A stretch of 64,000 nucleotides of DNA from Roseomonas sp. (lineage in GTDB: Bacteria > Pseudomonadota > Alphaproteobacteria > Acetobacterales > Acetobacteraceae). Location of the stretch: positions 1 through 64,000 of the forward strand of contig JADCFA010000021.1 in NCBI GenBank assembly GCA_020249775.1, written 5' to 3'. Of the stretch, positions 17,088 through 25,829 are shown piece after piece. The translations under genes were made by a program, and so were the position numbers. The stretch's first letter is position 1, and each line of letters starts with the position of its first letter. The notes beneath the pieces are model-generated. The model did not search any database. It saw nothing but the letters and a program-made list of their open reading frames with translations, and was not told where the DNA came from.

Positions 17088-17993
17088 CTAACGGCCCAAG
17101 GCGCGCGTGACAATTGCGTTATCTACGCAATCGGCGAAGCTTGGCTCACGCGCAATGACGCCGGCGCTTTTCATGGCACCGCGCAACTGCGTGAAGGCGG
17201 CTTCGGGGAAATGCGGCGTCTCCGGCCAAAGCCGCGCGGCCTGATAGCGGGCCAGGCCCTGGGTCAACTCGGCCAAGGTCACATCGGGGAAAAGTGGTGC
17301 GACACTTGCGGCGATCTCCGCCGCAGGTGCGGCGTAAACAAAGGCCAAGGCATCGGCCAAGGCGCGTGTCATGGCTTCAAACTCCGCGCTGAAGCGCTGG
17401 ATATTCGAAGCCGTTGCATAAAGCGCGGTATAGGCGCTCGGTCCCCGATCGGAAGCGCGATGCCACACCGCGCCGCCCTTGGCTTCAAGGCGTGTTGCGA
17501 AGGGTTCGAACATTTGCGCGACATCCAGGCGCCCTTCGGCCACCGCATCGGCGTTTTCCGCCATGGTCTTGTCGGTCACGCGCGCCAGGGCATCCGGGTC
17601 CACGCCCGCCTGGCGCAAATCATCCTGCAAGCACCACCAGGGGGTCGGCACTTCCTTGACACTGCCGAAGCGGAGCTTGGGCAAATCCTTCAGGCTGAAG
17701 CCGGGATTAGGCCCGCGGCCAAGCAGCATAAAGGGATCGCGCATCACCACCGCGCAAAAGGACTGCAAGGGGCAGCTAGGATCAGCGGCGCGCATCATGA
17801 TCATGCGCATCGGGCCGGACCAGGCGACATCGGCCTGATCGGCGATCAGCGCCTCCGCCGCCCGGGTCGGGTCGCCGGCCGTGGCGCGCGTGACGGTCAC
17901 GCCATGGCGCGCGTAAAAGCCGCGCTGTTCGGCAACGTAAAACGGCGCGTAGAATACGGCGCGGAAGGGTTCGGCAAGGCGGATGGGCTGCAC
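17088..17993 (-). CDS. NMT1/SsuA-like substrate-binding domain protein without signal peptide
   Basis: 301 residues with the NMT1/THI5-like fold: FYAPFYVAEQRGFYARHG at the N-terminus, then DVAWSGPMR and a C-terminal helical part. Transporter members carry a signal peptide, but here the protein begins MQPIRLAEPFRA directly at the domain, from a GTG with GGAG upstream. No ABC permease or ATPase is adjacent. It may be cytoplasmic, like pyrimidine-precursor synthases of the same fold, or have lost its leader. Function is uncertain. Confidence 0.75.
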   Translation of the reverse strand: MQPIRLAEPFRAVFYAPFYVAEQRGFYARHGVTVTRATAGDPTRAAEALIADQADVAWSGPMRMIMMRAADPSCPLQSFCAVVMRDPFMLLGRGPNPGFSLKDLPKLRFGSVKEVPTPWWCLQDDLRQAGVDPDALARVTDKTMAENADAVAEGRLDVAQMFEPFATRLEAKGGAVWHRASDRGPSAYTALYATASNIQRFSAEFEAMTRALADALAFVYAAPAAEIAASVAPLFPDVTLAELTQGLARYQAARLWPETPHFPEAAFTQLRGAMKSAGVIAREPSFADCVDNAIVTRALGR

Positions 17994-18245
17994 GATGTTC
18001 GCTCCTCAAGTGGACCCATTCTGCCCGAGCTTGGCGTCCCGGTCAGCACCGCCAGACGCGCCCCGAGTCGCGGTTTGAGGCATTTCTGAACTTCGCGCGC
18101 TAAGGCCCTGCCAGATCAGCAGGAAGCATCCAACCCCTTCGCCCGCGCATCGGAAGACGCTATATCTTGTAGGTGCCGCCGGGGACACCCACTAGAAGCT
18201 GTGGATAACTCGAAGGCGCATCGAGATAAGGCCCCCAGGAGTTTC
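17994..18245. other. Divergent intergenic region upstream of minC
   Basis: About 250 bases between the minus-strand NMT1-like gene and minC. It should hold the promoters of both transcription units. No small gene or clear operator was seen; an in-frame GTG at 18201 could extend minC but lacks a ribosome-binding site. Confidence 0.4.
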
Positions 18246-19025
18246 ATGCCCAGCGCCGCGCAAAGGCCCGATACCGCCACCCGCATTGAACCCTTTCGCC
18301 TGCGCGGGGCGAATTTCAATCTGCTTGTGCTGCGCCTGCTGGATCATCGCCCGGAGGCGGTGGTACCAGCGATTGGCGATCAGTTCCGTCGCGCGCCTGG
18401 GTTTCTGCGTTTTGCGCCCATCGTGCTCGGGCTGAGTGACATTCAGGCGCCGCCGAATGAGGTGGATTTCCCCGGCCTGATCCAGGGCCTGCGTGAGCTT
18501 GAGATCATGCCGATCGGCACCACTGGCGGTACGGCGGAAATGCGCAATGCAGCGCTATCCTATGGCCTGCCACCTGTGCGCAGTGTCGGCGGCAAGGAAA
18601 CGGATGAGGATATCAGCGCCCCCGCCCCGCCGGCTGGTGAAGCCGCGCAAGCGGCACCTCCCCCGCCGCCGCCCGCGGCCAAGCCCGCTAGCGCGCGCAG
18701 CACCATGGTGGTGGAACAGCCCGTGCGCGCCGGCCAACGCATTTGGGCGGAAGGGGCTGATCTGATCATCACCTCCACCGTCAATGCGGGGGCCGAGGTG
18801 ATTGCGGATGGCAATATCCATGTCTATGGCGCGCTGCGTGGCCGCGCCATTGCAGGTGGCGCCAACAATATGGAAGCGCGGGTTTTCGCGCTGAATTTCG
18901 ACCCGGAATTGGTTTCCATCGCCGGTTTTTACGCCGTACGGGAAGGTTTTCCGGCAGCACAAATCGGCAAGGCGATGCAGGTGCGGCTGGTGGGTGAGCG
19001 CATGCGCTTCGACCCCATCACCTGA
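18246..19025 (+). CDS. minC: Septum site-determining protein MinC
   Basis: 259 residues. MinC inhibits FtsZ assembly away from midcell. The N-terminal domain occupies about residues 10-120, a linker rich in Pro and Ala follows (about 125-155), and the C-terminal beta-helix domain contains GQRIWAEGADLIITSTVNAGAE style turns and GALRGRAIAG, the region that binds MinD. ATG 18246 has AGGAG nine bases ahead and is preferred over the in-frame GTG at 18201. minD and minE follow directly, as in the canonical operon. Confidence 0.94.
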   Translation: MPSAAQRPDTATRIEPFRLRGANFNLLVLRLLDHRPEAVVPAIGDQFRRAPGFLRFAPIVLGLSDIQAPPNEVDFPGLIQGLRELEIMPIGTTGGTAEMRNAALSYGLPPVRSVGGKETDEDISAPAPPAGEAAQAAPPPPPPAAKPASARSTMVVEQPVRAGQRIWAEGADLIITSTVNAGAEVIADGNIHVYGALRGRAIAGGANNMEARVFALNFDPELVSIAGFYAVREGFPAAQIGKAMQVRLVGERMRFDPIT

Positions 19026-19060
19026 TCGCTACGCGTTAAAATCTTAGGGAGGCAGAGGAT

Positions 19061-19879
19061 ATGGCTCAGGTTATCGTTGTGACATCGGGCAAGGGCGGCG
19101 TCGGCAAGACGACATCAAGCGCCGCCTTCGCAACCGGCCTTGCCCAGCGCGGCAAGAAGACGGTGGTGATTGATTTCGATGTGGGCTTGCGCAACCTCGA
19201 CCTTATCATGGGTGTCGAAAGGCGCGTGGTGTTTGACATCATCAATGTCATCCAGGGTGAGGCGCGGCTGAGCCAGGCGCTGATCCGCGACAAGCGCGTT
19301 GAAACACTCTCCATCCTGCCGGCCTCCCAGACCAAGGATAAGGATACGCTGACCAAGGAAGGGGTCGCCAAGATCATCGAGGAGCTCTCGAAGGAATTCG
19401 ATTACATCCTGTGCGATAGCCCGGCGGGGATCGAAAAGGGCGCGCTGCTCGCGCTTTATTTCGCGGATCAGGCGATTGTGGTGACGAACCCGGAAGTGTC
19501 ATCGGTGCGGGATTCAGACCGCATTCTTGGCGTGCTGCAATCCAAATCGAAGCGCGCGGAGGAAAAGCGCGAACCGGTCAAGGAACATCTGCTGGTGACG
19601 CGTTTTGACCCGAACCGCGTGGAAAAGGGCGAGATGCTGAAGCTGGATGATATTCGCGAAATCCTGGCCATTCCGCTGCTCGGCGTGATCCCGGAAAGCG
19701 AAAGCGTGCTGCGCGCTTCCAATACCGGCACGCCGGTGATCATGGATAATGAAAGCAATGCTGGCCAAGCCTATGCCGATGCGGTTTCCCGCTTCCTGGG
19801 TGAAGATGTGCCGCATCGCTTCCTGGAAGCGGAGCGCAAGGGCCTGTTCCGGCGCTTGTTTGGTGGGAGGGCCGCGTGA
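19061..19879 (+). CDS. minD: Septum site-determining ATPase MinD
   Basis: 272-residue ParA-type ATPase. The deviant Walker A GKGGVGKTTSS lies at residues 10-20, with VVIDFDVGLRNLD as the A' region and CDSPAGIEKGA as Walker B. The C-terminal RKGLFRRLFGGRAA is the amphipathic membrane-targeting helix. MinD carries MinC to the membrane and is released by MinE. A GGAGG box precedes the ATG. The end overlaps the start of minE by one base. Confidence 0.97.
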   Translation: MAQVIVVTSGKGGVGKTTSSAAFATGLAQRGKKTVVIDFDVGLRNLDLIMGVERRVVFDIINVIQGEARLSQALIRDKRVETLSILPASQTKDKDTLTKEGVAKIIEELSKEFDYILCDSPAGIEKGALLALYFADQAIVVTNPEVSSVRDSDRILGVLQSKSKRAEEKREPVKEHLLVTRFDPNRVEKGEMLKLDDIREILAIPLLGVIPESESVLRASNTGTPVIMDNESNAGQAYADAVSRFLGEDVPHRFLEAERKGLFRRLFGGRAA

Positions 19880-20160
19880 TGTCCTGGCTCGATTTCTTCC
19901 GTGGCCGGCGCAAGGATGAAAGCGCCGCTGCCGCCAAGGAAAGGCTCCAGATCGTGCTGGCGCATGAGCGCATTGGACGCAATCGGGAGGATTTCCTGCC
20001 GAAACTCCAGCAGGAATTGGTGGCGGTTGTCGCGCGCTATGTCGCGATTGACCCAAGCAAGGTGAATGTCAATCTGGATCGCGGCGGGGATATGTCCACG
20101 CTTGAGATCGAGATTGAATTGCCCGCACCTTCCACCATGCGGCTTGCTCCGGCGCGGTGA
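19879..20160 (+). CDS. minE: Cell division topological specificity factor MinE
   Basis: 93 residues, normal size. MSWLDFFRGRRKDESA resembles the amphipathic N-terminal membrane helix; AAAKERLQIVLAHER is the anti-MinCD segment and the C-terminal half is the dimer domain. The TGATG junction couples it to minD; a GTG three bases upstream is an alternative start. It converges on the next gene. Confidence 0.96.
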   Translation: MSWLDFFRGRRKDESAAAAKERLQIVLAHERIGRNREDFLPKLQQELVAVVARYVAIDPSKVNVNLDRGGDMSTLEIEIELPAPSTMRLAPAR

Positions 20161-20171
20161 GGCAAACTGAA

Positions 20172-20199
20172 GGAAGGCGCTGTTTTTCAGCGCCCTTCC
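20172..20199. terminator. Convergent terminator hairpin after minE
   Basis: GGAAGGCGCTG pairs with CAGCGCCCTTCC with a single-base bulge around a loop of five T. It spans the end of the minus-strand gene that stops at 20187 and lies 11 bases after minE, so it can serve both directions, though it lacks a following T tract on the plus strand. Confidence 0.55.
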
Positions 20200-22265
20200 T
20201 GCCGCCAGGCCAGCACCACGGTGCCAAGCAATAGCAACAGCGCCAACCAAGGCGGCAGCAGTGGCAAGGCGGAAAGACTGATCACGCTGTGATCAGCATT
20301 GCGCCTGAGGCCAATCCAGCCAGCACCCGCAAATTCCCGCCCCGTCGGCACCATGCGCAATTCTGGCAACGCGGGCGTGGCATCCTGCCCTAGCCAACGG
20401 AGCGCGCCGCGGCCTTGCACCAAAGGGCGCAGCTTTTCACCATCCGCGCGCAGGTCGGCAATCTCCAGCGGATTAGTCACCGCAGCAGCGGCGAAAGCCA
20501 CGCGCTTGCCATCGCCCACTTGCCACACGCCGGGCATACGCGCCGCAATATCGGCAATCGAGCGGCCGCCACCGGCTTCTTCGAGCCGCGCCGTGCTGCG
20601 CGTGCCATCAGGCGCGGTGATGGTCACCTCAGGCGGTGCCGCAGTTTCCAGGCTGCGCCGCGAAATCGCCATCCGCCCGGCTTCAATGCGCGCCGTCAAA
20701 TCCTCCTCTTCCAAACTGGTTTCGCGCATCAGCCAATGGGCGATGCGGCGCAGTAATTCTTCCTGCGGGCCGCCGCCATCATGCCCGCGCCCCCATAGCC
20801 AGATATGGTCCGACATCAGCAGCGCCACGCGCCCCTCACCAACGCGATCCAGCACCAGCAGGGGCGAGCCTTCGGGGCTTTCCATCACTGCCATGCCGCC
20901 GCGGGCCTCACCGCGCAGCCAGCGATACCAGCGGCCCCAGCTTGCTTCTGTTGCGGCGCCATTGGCGCCCGCTAGCGCCTCCGTCACCGGATGTCGCGCA
21001 CCAAGGGCACTGATGCGTGGACGAAACGATGCTTCCTCCACCCCCGCGCCGCGCCCAATGGGCCGCGCCGGCAGCACTTGCGACAAAGGCGTGAAGGCGA
21101 GCGAAGCTGGCCCCGCGAATTCCGGCCCGACACTCATCAGCAAGGCCCCACCGGCGCGCACATGATCGGCGATATTGCGCATATAAGCCGGCGGCAGCAG
21201 GCCGCGATTGGTGAAGCGATCAAACACAATCAGGTCAAACTCGCGCAGCTTCACCTGAAACAGCTCTCGCACCGGAAAGGCAATCAGCGCCAATTCATTG
21301 AGCGGTGTCAGATCATCCTTCTCCGGCGGGCGGAGGATGGTGAAATGCACCAGATCCACATTGGGATCAGCCTTCAGCAGGCGCCGCCAGGCGCGTTCGC
21401 CGGCATGCGGCTCCCCGGAAACCAACAGCACGCGCAGCCGATCCCGCACACCATTCACGGTCACAACCTGACGGTTATTGAGCGCACTGACCTCCCCCGC
21501 GCGGGGTTCGGCTTCAAGTTCAATCACCATCGGGCCGCCGCGCGCGACGGGGACGGAAATCGCGTGTTCCCGCCCGATCGGGATTTCCTCACGCCGCGGC
21601 GCACCGCCATCGCGGCGGATGATCAGCCCGGCATTGCCGCCCGCTGGCGCGCCCAAATCCTCGATCACCACGCGCAATTCCACCTGCTGGCCAACAATGC
21701 CAAAGCCAGGGGCCGAGACCAGGCGCAGGCGCCGATCAACCTCCCCGGCGCGGCCAGGCAGCAATACGTGAAACGGCGCGTCAAAAGGTAACACGGCCGG
21801 CGCGTCATGCACCTGGCCATCAGTCAGCGCGATCACGCCCGCAAGCCTTGCCCGCGGCACATCGGCCAAGGCGGCCCCCAGCGCAGAGAAAAGCGCCGTG
21901 CCACGCTGGCCGGCTTCCGGCACCTCAATCACCCGCAGATCAAGCGCGGGCAAGCGCGCGGCACGCGCTTCCAGAGCGCCGCGCGCGGCGGCAATGCGCT
22001 CGGCGCGATCGGCAATTTGCGTGCTGTCGCTGCGATCAATGGCGAGGATTGCGATATCAGGCCGCGTTTCGCGTTCTTCGCGCAAAAGGCGTGGGTTGCC
22101 CAGTGCGCCCAGCAGGATCACCGCCGCCAGCGCCCGCCACCAAATGCCGCGCGCGCGCTGATAAAGCCCATAGGCCAGGAAAAGCAGGGACAGGAGCGCA
22201 AAAAGCGCCAGCAGCCAAAGCGGCAGGCGGGGGAGAAAATCTATATAGGCAAGATGCTGGGTCAT
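20187..22265 (-). CDS. Large membrane protein with vWA/glutamine amidotransferase-like periplasmic domain
   Basis: 692 residues. Two hydrophobic segments at the N-terminus (about 12-32 and 40-56) and one at the C-terminus (about 665-685) frame a large soluble part. After the second segment, LAIDRSDSTQIADR resembles a metal-ion adhesion site of von Willebrand A domains, and VIALTDGQVHDAP resembles its second half. A middle part with LRVLLVSGEPHAGERAW and FDLIVFDRFTN looks like a class I amidotransferase-like fold lacking an obvious catalytic Cys. Relatives are usually linked to MoxR/BatA-type clusters, which are not next to it here. Its role is unknown, probably cell-envelope assembly or chaperone function. 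Confidence 0.7.
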   Translation of the reverse strand: MTQHLAYIDFLPRLPLWLLALFALLSLLFLAYGLYQRARGIWWRALAAVILLGALGNPRLLREERETRPDIAILAIDRSDSTQIADRAERIAAARGALEARAARLPALDLRVIEVPEAGQRGTALFSALGAALADVPRARLAGVIALTDGQVHDAPAVLPFDAPFHVLLPGRAGEVDRRLRLVSAPGFGIVGQQVELRVVIEDLGAPAGGNAGLIIRRDGGAPRREEIPIGREHAISVPVARGGPMVIELEAEPRAGEVSALNNRQVVTVNGVRDRLRVLLVSGEPHAGERAWRRLLKADPNVDLVHFTILRPPEKDDLTPLNELALIAFPVRELFQVKLREFDLIVFDRFTNRGLLPPAYMRNIADHVRAGGALLMSVGPEFAGPASLAFTPLSQVLPARPIGRGAGVEEASFRPRISALGARHPVTEALAGANGAATEASWGRWYRWLRGEARGGMAVMESPEGSPLLVLDRVGEGRVALLMSDHIWLWGRGHDGGGPQEELLRRIAHWLMRETSLEEEDLTARIEAGRMAISRRSLETAAPPEVTITAPDGTRSTARLEEAGGGRSIADIAARMPGVWQVGDGKRVAFAAAAVTNPLEIADLRADGEKLRPLVQGRGALRWLGQDATPALPELRMVPTGREFAGAGWIGLRRNADHSVISLSALPLLPPWLALLLLLGTVVLAWRQEGR

Positions 22266-22322
22266 GGACGCTTAGTCCGGAGCGGTGATTTCACCCCGGA
22301 CCCCGCCACAACGAACACCGCA

Positions 22323-22988
22323 CTAGGCGGCAGTGCTGCCAACCAAGCGCCAGGTTGGGTCGGCGCTATTAAGGTCGCGCTGGAAGGTCCAGACATCGGT
22401 CATTTCCGTCACCGCCTCGGCGCCCGAAACAATGGAGCCATCGCGCGCTTGCACCAGATTGATCTGATCGGTCACCAGACGCACGGTGATTTCGGCAATA
22501 CTGCCGCGCAATTCGGCGGCTTCAATGCCGCTTTCCTCGACACTGCGGAGTTCCGTGCGCTGGGTCTCACCGGCAGCCTCACGCGCGGTGATCGCCTGAT
22601 CAAAACCGGCATAAGCTTCATCAGACAATAAGGGCTTCAGGGCGGCACGATCACCCCGCGCGAAAGCCTCTACGATCATGCCAAAGGCAACTTCGGCGCC
22701 ATCCAGGAAACGGTTCGGATCAAAGCCGCGGTCGCGCTTCTGAATTTGCATCAGCGCCTCACCGGCTGGGCTGCGCGGATCAGGAATGACACGCCGTGCA
22801 CCGCCCTGGGACGGCTTGGCGCCAATCTCGACCTCGGTCGCCGGGCCGCGCGCGGCCGGCACCGGCATGCCTTCGGCCTGCGGCGGGCGCTCAAACCCCG
22901 TCCGGCGGCCAAGCACGCTCCGCAGGCGCAGCACCAAAAAGGCCGCCACCATCGCGAAGAGAATGAGATCTATCGGCAAGCCACCCAT
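22323..22988 (-). CDS. Tim44/TimA-family protein
   Basis: 221 residues. The first 20 residues form a membrane anchor (ILFAMVAAFLVLRLRSVLGRR), followed by a Pro and Ala rich linker and a Tim44-like domain from about residue 70. That domain includes FDPNRFLDGAEVAFGMIVEAFARGD and the terminal VTEMTDVWTFQRDL, typical of bacterial TimA, the alphaproteobacterial relative of mitochondrial Tim44. It is thought to act at the inner membrane. In many relatives it lies near secB and the Tim44 partner FxsA; neither is seen in the immediate vicinity. Confidence 0.87.
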   Translation of the reverse strand: MGGLPIDLILFAMVAAFLVLRLRSVLGRRTGFERPPQAEGMPVPAARGPATEVEIGAKPSQGGARRVIPDPRSPAGEALMQIQKRDRGFDPNRFLDGAEVAFGMIVEAFARGDRAALKPLLSDEAYAGFDQAITAREAAGETQRTELRSVEESGIEAAELRGSIAEITVRLVTDQINLVQARDGSIVSGAEAVTEMTDVWTFQRDLNSADPTWRLVGSTAA

Positions 22989-23163
22989 GATTTTGCTCCT
23001 TGAACCCTAATCTAGGGTGCCAAAGGCCCCAGGGCAACGCTTGGATGACGCGAAGCTGCAAGGGAATCACTTGAACGCCTTGGCCATTGCCCAAAAATCA
23101 GGCTGGTTGCGGCCAGCCGATGGCCTCGCTAGACCAAACCCAGTTCAAACAGGGGTGACAATC

Positions 23164-23718
23164 GTGATTCTGCTTCGGCATGGGCAAAGCGAATTCAACC
23201 TGCTTTTCACCCAAACCCGCAAGGACCCGGGGATTATTGACCCCAAGCTGACACCGCTTGGCCAAACCCAGGCAGAAGAAGCCGCCGAGGCGCTGGCGCA
23301 TGAAGGCATAAGGCGCATCATCGTCTCCCCCTATACCCGCGCGTTGCAAACGGCCCTGCCGGTGGCGCGCCGCTTGAATGTGCCGCTGACCGTGACGCCA
23401 ACGGTGCGTGAACGCTACGCCTTCACCTGCGATATCGGCCGACCAGTGACGGAACTACGGCTCGATTTCCCCCATGTGGTGCTGGACCATATTGATGAAA
23501 TCTGGTGGCCACCGGTGGAAGAACCCGCCGAACAGGTGATTGATCGCGCCCAATTATTCCGCGACGAAATGGCCGCGCTGCAGGATTGGTCCCATACCCT
23601 GGTCGTCTCCCACTGGGGCTTCATCCTGGCCTTCACGGGCAAAAGCGTCATGAATGGCCAAATGCTGCGCGTGGACCCAACCGAAGCGCCCCCCGCCGAG
23701 ATCATCTGGAAGCATTGA
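23164..23718 (+). CDS. Histidine phosphatase family protein
   Basis: 184 residues of the phosphoglycerate mutase-like branch. The phosphohistidine motif LLRHGQSEFN is at the very N-terminus, SPYTRALQTA supplies the second Arg, and VVSHWGFILAF the second His. Start at GTG 23164 is chosen because AGGGG lies eight bases upstream; GTG 23155 would add three residues. The substrate is unknown. It converges on the response regulator, with 24 bases between the stops. Confidence 0.86.
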   Translation: MILLRHGQSEFNLLFTQTRKDPGIIDPKLTPLGQTQAEEAAEALAHEGIRRIIVSPYTRALQTALPVARRLNVPLTVTPTVRERYAFTCDIGRPVTELRLDFPHVVLDHIDEIWWPPVEEPAEQVIDRAQLFRDEMAALQDWSHTLVVSHWGFILAFTGKSVMNGQMLRVDPTEAPPAEIIWKH

Positions 23719-23742
23719 AGCAGCGGGTGGGGGTTTGCCAGA

Positions 23743-24450
23743 CTAAAGCCCCCAACCGGCTTCCAGCCGATACCCCCCTGCATCGGTCAGCAAAATCCGC
23801 GCCTCCGTCGGATTGGGTTCAATCTTCTGGCGCAAGCGGTAGATATGCGTCTCCAGCGTATGCGTGGTGACCTTGCTGTTGTAGCCCCAGACCTCGCTCA
23901 ACAGGGTTTCGCGCGAAACCGGCTGGCCGCCAGCACCAAGCAGGAAGGTCAGGATCGCCGTTTCCTTTTCCGTCAGGCGAATTCTCCGCCCGCGCCTTGG
24001 TTCCTGCAACAGCTTGGCGGCAGGGCGAAATTCATAGGGGCCGATGGTGGAAATTGCATCCTCTCCACCGCTGAAGCGCTGAATTTGCGCGCGCAACTTC
24101 GCCAGCAAATCCTGCACCCTAAGCGGTTTGGTGATGGCATCATTCGCCCCTGCATCAAGGCAGCGCAGCACTTCCTCCTCCCCATCTGTCCCGGACAATA
24201 GGATGATGGGCATGCGCATGCCCGCGCGGCGCAGCTTGGCGCAGAATTCGCGTGCCGCACCATCCGGCAGCGCAAGATCGAGCAGAATGGCCGCGAAGCG
24301 GCTGCCATCGGTGCGGATCAGCGCCTCAGCCGCTGCAATGCTGGCGGCGCCCTGGGCAGTGAATTCGCCCCCAAAGGCCAATTGCTCAGAAAGGCTGGTC
24401 TGAAGCCTTTCATTGTCATCCACGATCAGAACGGGATGCGGCGGGGTCAT
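23743..24450 (-). CDS. OmpR-family response regulator
   Basis: 235 residues. The receiver domain has the acidic pair in LIVDDNE, the phosphoacceptor Asp in ILLDLALPDG and the Lys in ITKPLRV. The C-terminal winged helix (from about residue 145) contains LTEKETAILTFLL and ETHIYRLRQKIE. Start at 24450 (MTPPHPVLIV) begins at the domain; the frame extends upstream without conserved residues. No histidine kinase is adjacent, so it is an orphan. Its divergent neighbour is ribA. Confidence 0.9.
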   Translation of the reverse strand: MTPPHPVLIVDDNERLQTSLSEQLAFGGEFTAQGAASIAAAEALIRTDGSRFAAILLDLALPDGAAREFCAKLRRAGMRMPIILLSGTDGEEEVLRCLDAGANDAITKPLRVQDLLAKLRAQIQRFSGGEDAISTIGPYEFRPAAKLLQEPRRGRRIRLTEKETAILTFLLGAGGQPVSRETLLSEVWGYNSKVTTHTLETHIYRLRQKIEPNPTEARILLTDAGGYRLEAGWGL

Positions 24451-24668
24451 CGGCGGCGAGCCTCGTTTTTCTGTCCTGGGGCCTGGCCGCGATGGATGCA
24501 GCACCCCGTCTTGCGCGGGCGCAGAATGCCACCCGCCGCGCCCTGGCCGCAAGATATCTCGGGCAGGGTAAAGCCGTGGCGCGGTTCCTTTGGCCGGGGG
24601 GCTCGCAAAGCGCCGTATCAGTGCCACATTCACGCTGGCTGAATAAGTGCGTATTGGAAACCCATCAC
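24451..24668. other. Divergent region between response regulator and ribA
   Basis: About 218 bases. The frame of ribA remains open back to 24492 but that stretch shows no recognisable domain. No FMN riboswitch-like structure could be identified by eye. It presumably contains the promoters of both genes. Confidence 0.35.
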
Positions 24669-25826
24669 ATGTCCCTGCAAGGTGGCCTTTTGCCCCAAAG
24701 CCCAGAACCAACGCCCGATCCGCGCCGCCTTGCCATGCGCGGCGTCCATCGTGCCATTTCCGATTTGCGCCGCGGCACGCCGGTGCTGATCACCGACGGA
24801 GAGGTCGCCTTGCTTGTCGGAGCGGCGGAAACGCTGGGCGCGGCCGGGCTGGCTGATATTGCCGCTGCTGGCCTTACGGCGCCGGTTTTGTTGCTGGCGC
24901 CAGTGCGCGCCGCGGCGGTGCTGCGCCGGCCCGTGACCCAGGCCGAAGATCAGGCCGTGGTGGCGCTGCGCCTGCCGGCTTCGGCGCTGGAACCGGCCAG
25001 GCTGCGCGGTTTTGCGGACCCCACTGCTGAAAGCCTGCTGCCTTCGGAAGCGGAACAGGTCTCCCCACCCCCGCTGGCGGGCGCCGCGCTTGCCCTGGCG
25101 AAGCTTGGCCGGCTTTTGCCGGCGCTGGTGGTGACCCCCGCCATGACGGGTGTCGCTGAACGGCTTTCGCTGCTGCGTGTGCCGGCCGAGAATATCTCCA
25201 CCTATCCCATCAGCGCAGCCTCCAGCCTTAAGCGCGTGGCCGAAGCCCGCGTGCCGCTGGAAGATGCGCCGGAAGCGCGCATCATTGCCTTCCGCGCCGC
25301 CGATGGCGGGATTGAGCATTTGGCCATTCTGGTGGGCGACCCGGAAGGGAGCAACGCCGCCGGGCAGCCACCCTTGGTGCGCGCCCATTCCGAATGTTTC
25401 ACCGGTGATCTTCTGGGCTCGCTCCGCTGCGATTGCGGCCCGCAGCTACGCGGGGCCATCAAGCGCATGGCGGAAGACCCAGCCGGCGGCGTGCTGCTTT
25501 ACCTGGCGCAAGAAGGGCGCGGCATTGGGCTCGTGAACAAGCTGCGTGCCTATACCTTGCAGGATCGCGGGCTTGATACGCTTGATGCCAATCGCGCGCT
25601 TGGCTATGGCGCGGATGAACGCAATTTTCTGGTAGCCGCCACCATGTTGCGCGAGATTGGCATGACGCGTGTGCGGCTTCTGACCAATAACCCCGATAAG
25701 CTTTCAGGCCTTGCCGCTTGCGGCATTGAGGTGGTGGGCCGGGAAGCCCATGCCTTTGACCCGAATGGCGTGAATGACGCCTATCTGGATACCAAGGCGC
25801 GGCGCTTCGGGCATATGCTGGGATAG
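24669..25826 (+). CDS. ribA: GTP cyclohydrolase II with degenerate N-terminal RibB-like half
   Basis: 385 residues. The C-terminal part from about residue 190 is GTP cyclohydrolase II, first step of riboflavin synthesis: HSECFTGDLLGSLRCDCG provides the three zinc cysteines, EGRGIGL and the LLTNNPDK segment are typical. The N-terminal 170 residues have the length and position of a DHBP synthase (RibB) domain but lack its acidic catalytic motif, as in several alphaproteobacterial RibA proteins. It is therefore probably monofunctional. Start at ATG 24669 is set by homology. An L,D-transpeptidase gene begins three bases after its stop. Confidence 0.9.
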   Translation: MSLQGGLLPQSPEPTPDPRRLAMRGVHRAISDLRRGTPVLITDGEVALLVGAAETLGAAGLADIAAAGLTAPVLLLAPVRAAAVLRRPVTQAEDQAVVALRLPASALEPARLRGFADPTAESLLPSEAEQVSPPPLAGAALALAKLGRLLPALVVTPAMTGVAERLSLLRVPAENISTYPISAASSLKRVAEARVPLEDAPEARIIAFRAADGGIEHLAILVGDPEGSNAAGQPPLVRAHSECFTGDLLGSLRCDCGPQLRGAIKRMAEDPAGGVLLYLAQEGRGIGLVNKLRAYTLQDRGLDTLDANRALGYGADERNFLVAATMLREIGMTRVRLLTNNPDKLSGLAACGIEVVGREAHAFDPNGVNDAYLDTKARRFGHMLG

Positions 25827-25829
25827 GTA

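Noticed and set aside
18201-18245. MinC start at GTG 18201
   Set aside because: No ribosome-binding site there, while ATG 18246 has AGGAG at a suitable distance and begins nearer the domain.
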